NCBI GenBank assembly: GCA_945907225.1
Contig: CAMDSN010000066.1
Coordinates: forward strand, 1 to 8,222
DNA length: 8,222 bases
DNA from: Flavobacterium psychrophilum
GTDB lineage: Bacteria; Bacteroidota; Bacteroidia; Flavobacteriales; Flavobacteriaceae
Reading direction: 5' to 3'
Position 1 is the first letter of the stretch; the number at the start of each line of letters is the position of its first letter. Both the position numbers and the translations under genes were made by a program. The notes under the pieces were generated by a model that saw only the letters and a program-made list of their open reading frames with translations, had not been told where the DNA came from and ran no database searches. Shown in pieces: positions 6,770 to 8,222 of the stretch.

Positions 6770-7657
6770 ATGAATAGAAGCTTGTATATTTTAGTGTTTT
6801 GTATAGTGACCAATTTTGTGTTTTCTCAAGAACAGTTTGCGCTTTTTTTTAATTCAAATAAGTTTGAATTGGAAATCAAAGAAAACAATAGGCTTCAAAA
6901 TTGGATTTCAGAAAACAGGAAGGCCAAAATTCTCTCAATCCACGGTTTTACTGACGAAGATGGTAGTAACGGATATAATGACACCCTAGCTCAAAAACGG
7001 GTTGACCATATTTATAAATTACTAAATAATCAAATCAAAATAAGAGATGATTTTAAAACGATTACTTTTGGGGAACGTTTTGTTCAATCTAAAAATAAAT
7101 CTGAAAACCGAAAAGTAATTATTTATTATATTCTCGAAAAAGACTTCTTTAGAGAAAATGAAATTCTAAACATTAAAGAAAAAAGCATTATTTTAGAAAC
7201 AAAAGAGGATATAGTTTATCCCGAAGTGCTAGTGTATGAAAATCCCAACGGAACGAAATCTGAATTTAAACTGGATGTGGATTTCATGAAGAAGATTGCT
7301 GACGCTCCTCTTGGTGAGAAGCTAAAAATTGATAATTTGAATTTCGTAATAAATACGTTTGCTGTTGTGCCAGAATCTAGAAGTAAAATGTTTGAATTGC
7401 TTTTAGTACTTCAAAAAAATCCGAAATTAAAAATAGAGATTCATGGGCATTTATGTTGTGTCTCTCAAGACCGAAAAGATTTGTCTACACAGAGAGCCAA
7501 AGCCATAAAAAACTTTTTAGTTTATCACAACATAAGCCCAGACAGGTTGTCATTTAAGGGTTTTGGTAGTACAGCTCCATTGTATCTTTTACCTGAAAAA
7601 GACGAATTAGAACGCGCCGCCAATCGTAGAGTCGAAATTTTAATTGTTGAGAAATGA
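6770..7657 (+). CDS. Secreted protein with two OmpA-like domains
   Basis: This encodes 295 residues. A signal peptide (1-19) has a likely cut VFS|Q at 19/20 and no lipobox Cys, so the protein is periplasmic or surface-associated rather than a lipoprotein. It appears to hold two OmpA-like folds. The N-terminal one (about 22-121) has IHGFTDEDGSNGYNDTLAQKR (57-77) and ENRKVIIYY (112-120). The C-terminal one (about 184-294) has KIEIHGHLCCVSQDR (221-235), LSTQRAKAIKNFL (238-250), FKGFGSTAP (262-270) and AANRRVEILIVE (283-294). The first domain keeps the Asp (62) and Arg (77) expected to hold the diaminopimelate of peptidoglycan. In the second the Asp position is Cys229 within a Cys-Cys pair. Peptidoglycan association is known for the fold but inferred here. 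The next gene overlaps by 4 bp and is a paralogue. The 96-bp upstream gap holds the glnA terminator and no clear promoter box. Confidence 0.85.
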   Translation: MNRSLYILVFCIVTNFVFSQEQFALFFNSNKFELEIKENNRLQNWISENRKAKILSIHGFTDEDGSNGYNDTLAQKRVDHIYKLLNNQIKIRDDFKTITFGERFVQSKNKSENRKVIIYYILEKDFFRENEILNIKEKSIILETKEDIVYPEVLVYENPNGTKSEFKLDVDFMKKIADAPLGEKLKIDNLNFVINTFAVVPESRSKMFELLLVLQKNPKLKIEIHGHLCCVSQDRKDLSTQRAKAIKNFLVYHNISPDRLSFKGFGSTAPLYLLPEKDELERAANRRVEILIVEK

Positions 7658-8222
7658 TGAAATGGTATATTTTTTTTATAGTAATTCTATTCTCCTTTAA
7701 GTCCCTTGGACAAAAAGAAGTACAAGTTTTTTTTGATTTTAACGAAGATTTTCCAAATCAAAACTCAATACTAGAATTAAATGAATGGATTGCTAAGAAT
7801 AAAGATATAGAGATTACTAAGTTACTCGGATTTTGCGATAGTATCGATTCAAAGGAATATAATATTCAACTCGCAACAAGAAGAATTGAAAGCATACAAG
7901 TTTTACTATCTAAAAGTGGTTTGAAATTTAATAAAAATTTAGAGAAAACCCCATTTGGAAAAGATTTCAAACAATCAAAAATACAAGCAGAAAATAGAAA
8001 AGTAATTATTAGTTATAAAGAGCCAATACTACTTCTTCAGGAAAGCGAACTTTCAAAAAGAATAAAATCTTCAAAAATTGGTGATTTTATTACCTTAGAG
8101 AATATATATTTTTACAATAATTCTGCCCGAATATTACCAAGATCGCAGCCAACATTGTATGACTTACTTTGTGCTTTGGAGGAGAATCCAAAATTGAAAA
8201 TTGAGATACAAGGGCATATCTG
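7654..8222 (+). CDS. Second OmpA-like paralogue, N-terminal part (cut by window edge)
   Basis: The frame is open from ATGATG at 7654-7659 to the right edge, giving 189 complete codons and two bases of the next. Either ATG could be the start: the first overlaps the upstream stop as ATGA, the second begins on its last base. A signal peptide covers about residues 1-19 (IFFIVILFSFKSLG|Q). The first OmpA-like domain includes LLGFCDSIDSKEYNIQLATRR (57-77) and ENRKVIISY (113-121). The second begins around 142 (IGDFITLENIYFYNNSARIL) and reaches NPKLKIEIQGHI (178-189), nearly identical to NPKLKIEIHGHL in the upstream gene. The last two bases, TG, fit a following Cys, as in the paralogue. The pair arose by tandem duplication and is probably translated in a coupled manner. 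Confidence 0.85.
   Translation, partial: MMKWYIFFIVILFSFKSLGQKEVQVFFDFNEDFPNQNSILELNEWIAKNKDIEITKLLGFCDSIDSKEYNIQLATRRIESIQVLLSKSGLKFNKNLEKTPFGKDFKQSKIQAENRKVIISYKEPILLLQESELSKRIKSSKIGDFITLENIYFYNNSARILPRSQPTLYDLLCALEENPKLKIEIQGHI

Overview
The window is an ordinary AT-rich chromosomal segment from a member of the Bacteroidota, most likely the Flavobacteriaceae (Flavobacterium or a close relative). This rests on the gene families present (DUF4834 protein, Bacteroidota-type YfhO protein, type III glutamine synthetase of about 729 residues), on A/T-rich leaders without Shine-Dalgarno sequences, on TAnnTTTG promoter boxes, and on signal peptides cut just before a glutamine. Genes fill nearly all of it. 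No stretch over 300 bases lacks a gene, and I see no mobile element, phage, CRISPR array, tRNA or rRNA.

Layout. On the left, two minus-strand genes read outward as a probable operon: a DUF4834 single-pass membrane protein (850-1131), then a large YfhO-family polytopic membrane protein cut by the window edge (1-814). A 120-bp divergent region follows. On the plus strand, an outer-membrane barrel protein of the 'transporter'/Phenol_MetA_deg type (1252-2196) overlaps by one base (TAATG) with a GNAT-like acetyltransferase gene (2196-3317). The latter converges on a minus-strand TerC/Alx-type membrane protein (3333-4292). A 191-bp divergent region separates terC from a plus-strand type III glutamine synthetase gene (4484-6673), which ends at a clear intrinsic terminator (6694-6734). 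Last come two tandem, translationally overlapping paralogues of a secreted protein with OmpA-like domains (6770-7657 complete; 7654-8222 cut by the edge).

How the genes relate. Glutamine synthetase is the ammonium-assimilation enzyme and stands alone as a transcription unit. Its upstream region holds the best regulatory signal in the window: a perfect TAnnTTTG box flanked by two GGGTA-containing repeats 51 bp apart, the first also forming a TACCC/GGGTA dyad. The remaining genes are mostly envelope proteins whose substrates cannot be read from sequence.

I find no convincing undescribed system. The items most worth a second look are the repeats around the glnA promoter, the tandem OmpA-like pair with a Cys-Cys pair where the peptidoglycan-binding Asp is expected, and the coupled barrel/acetyltransferase gene pair.
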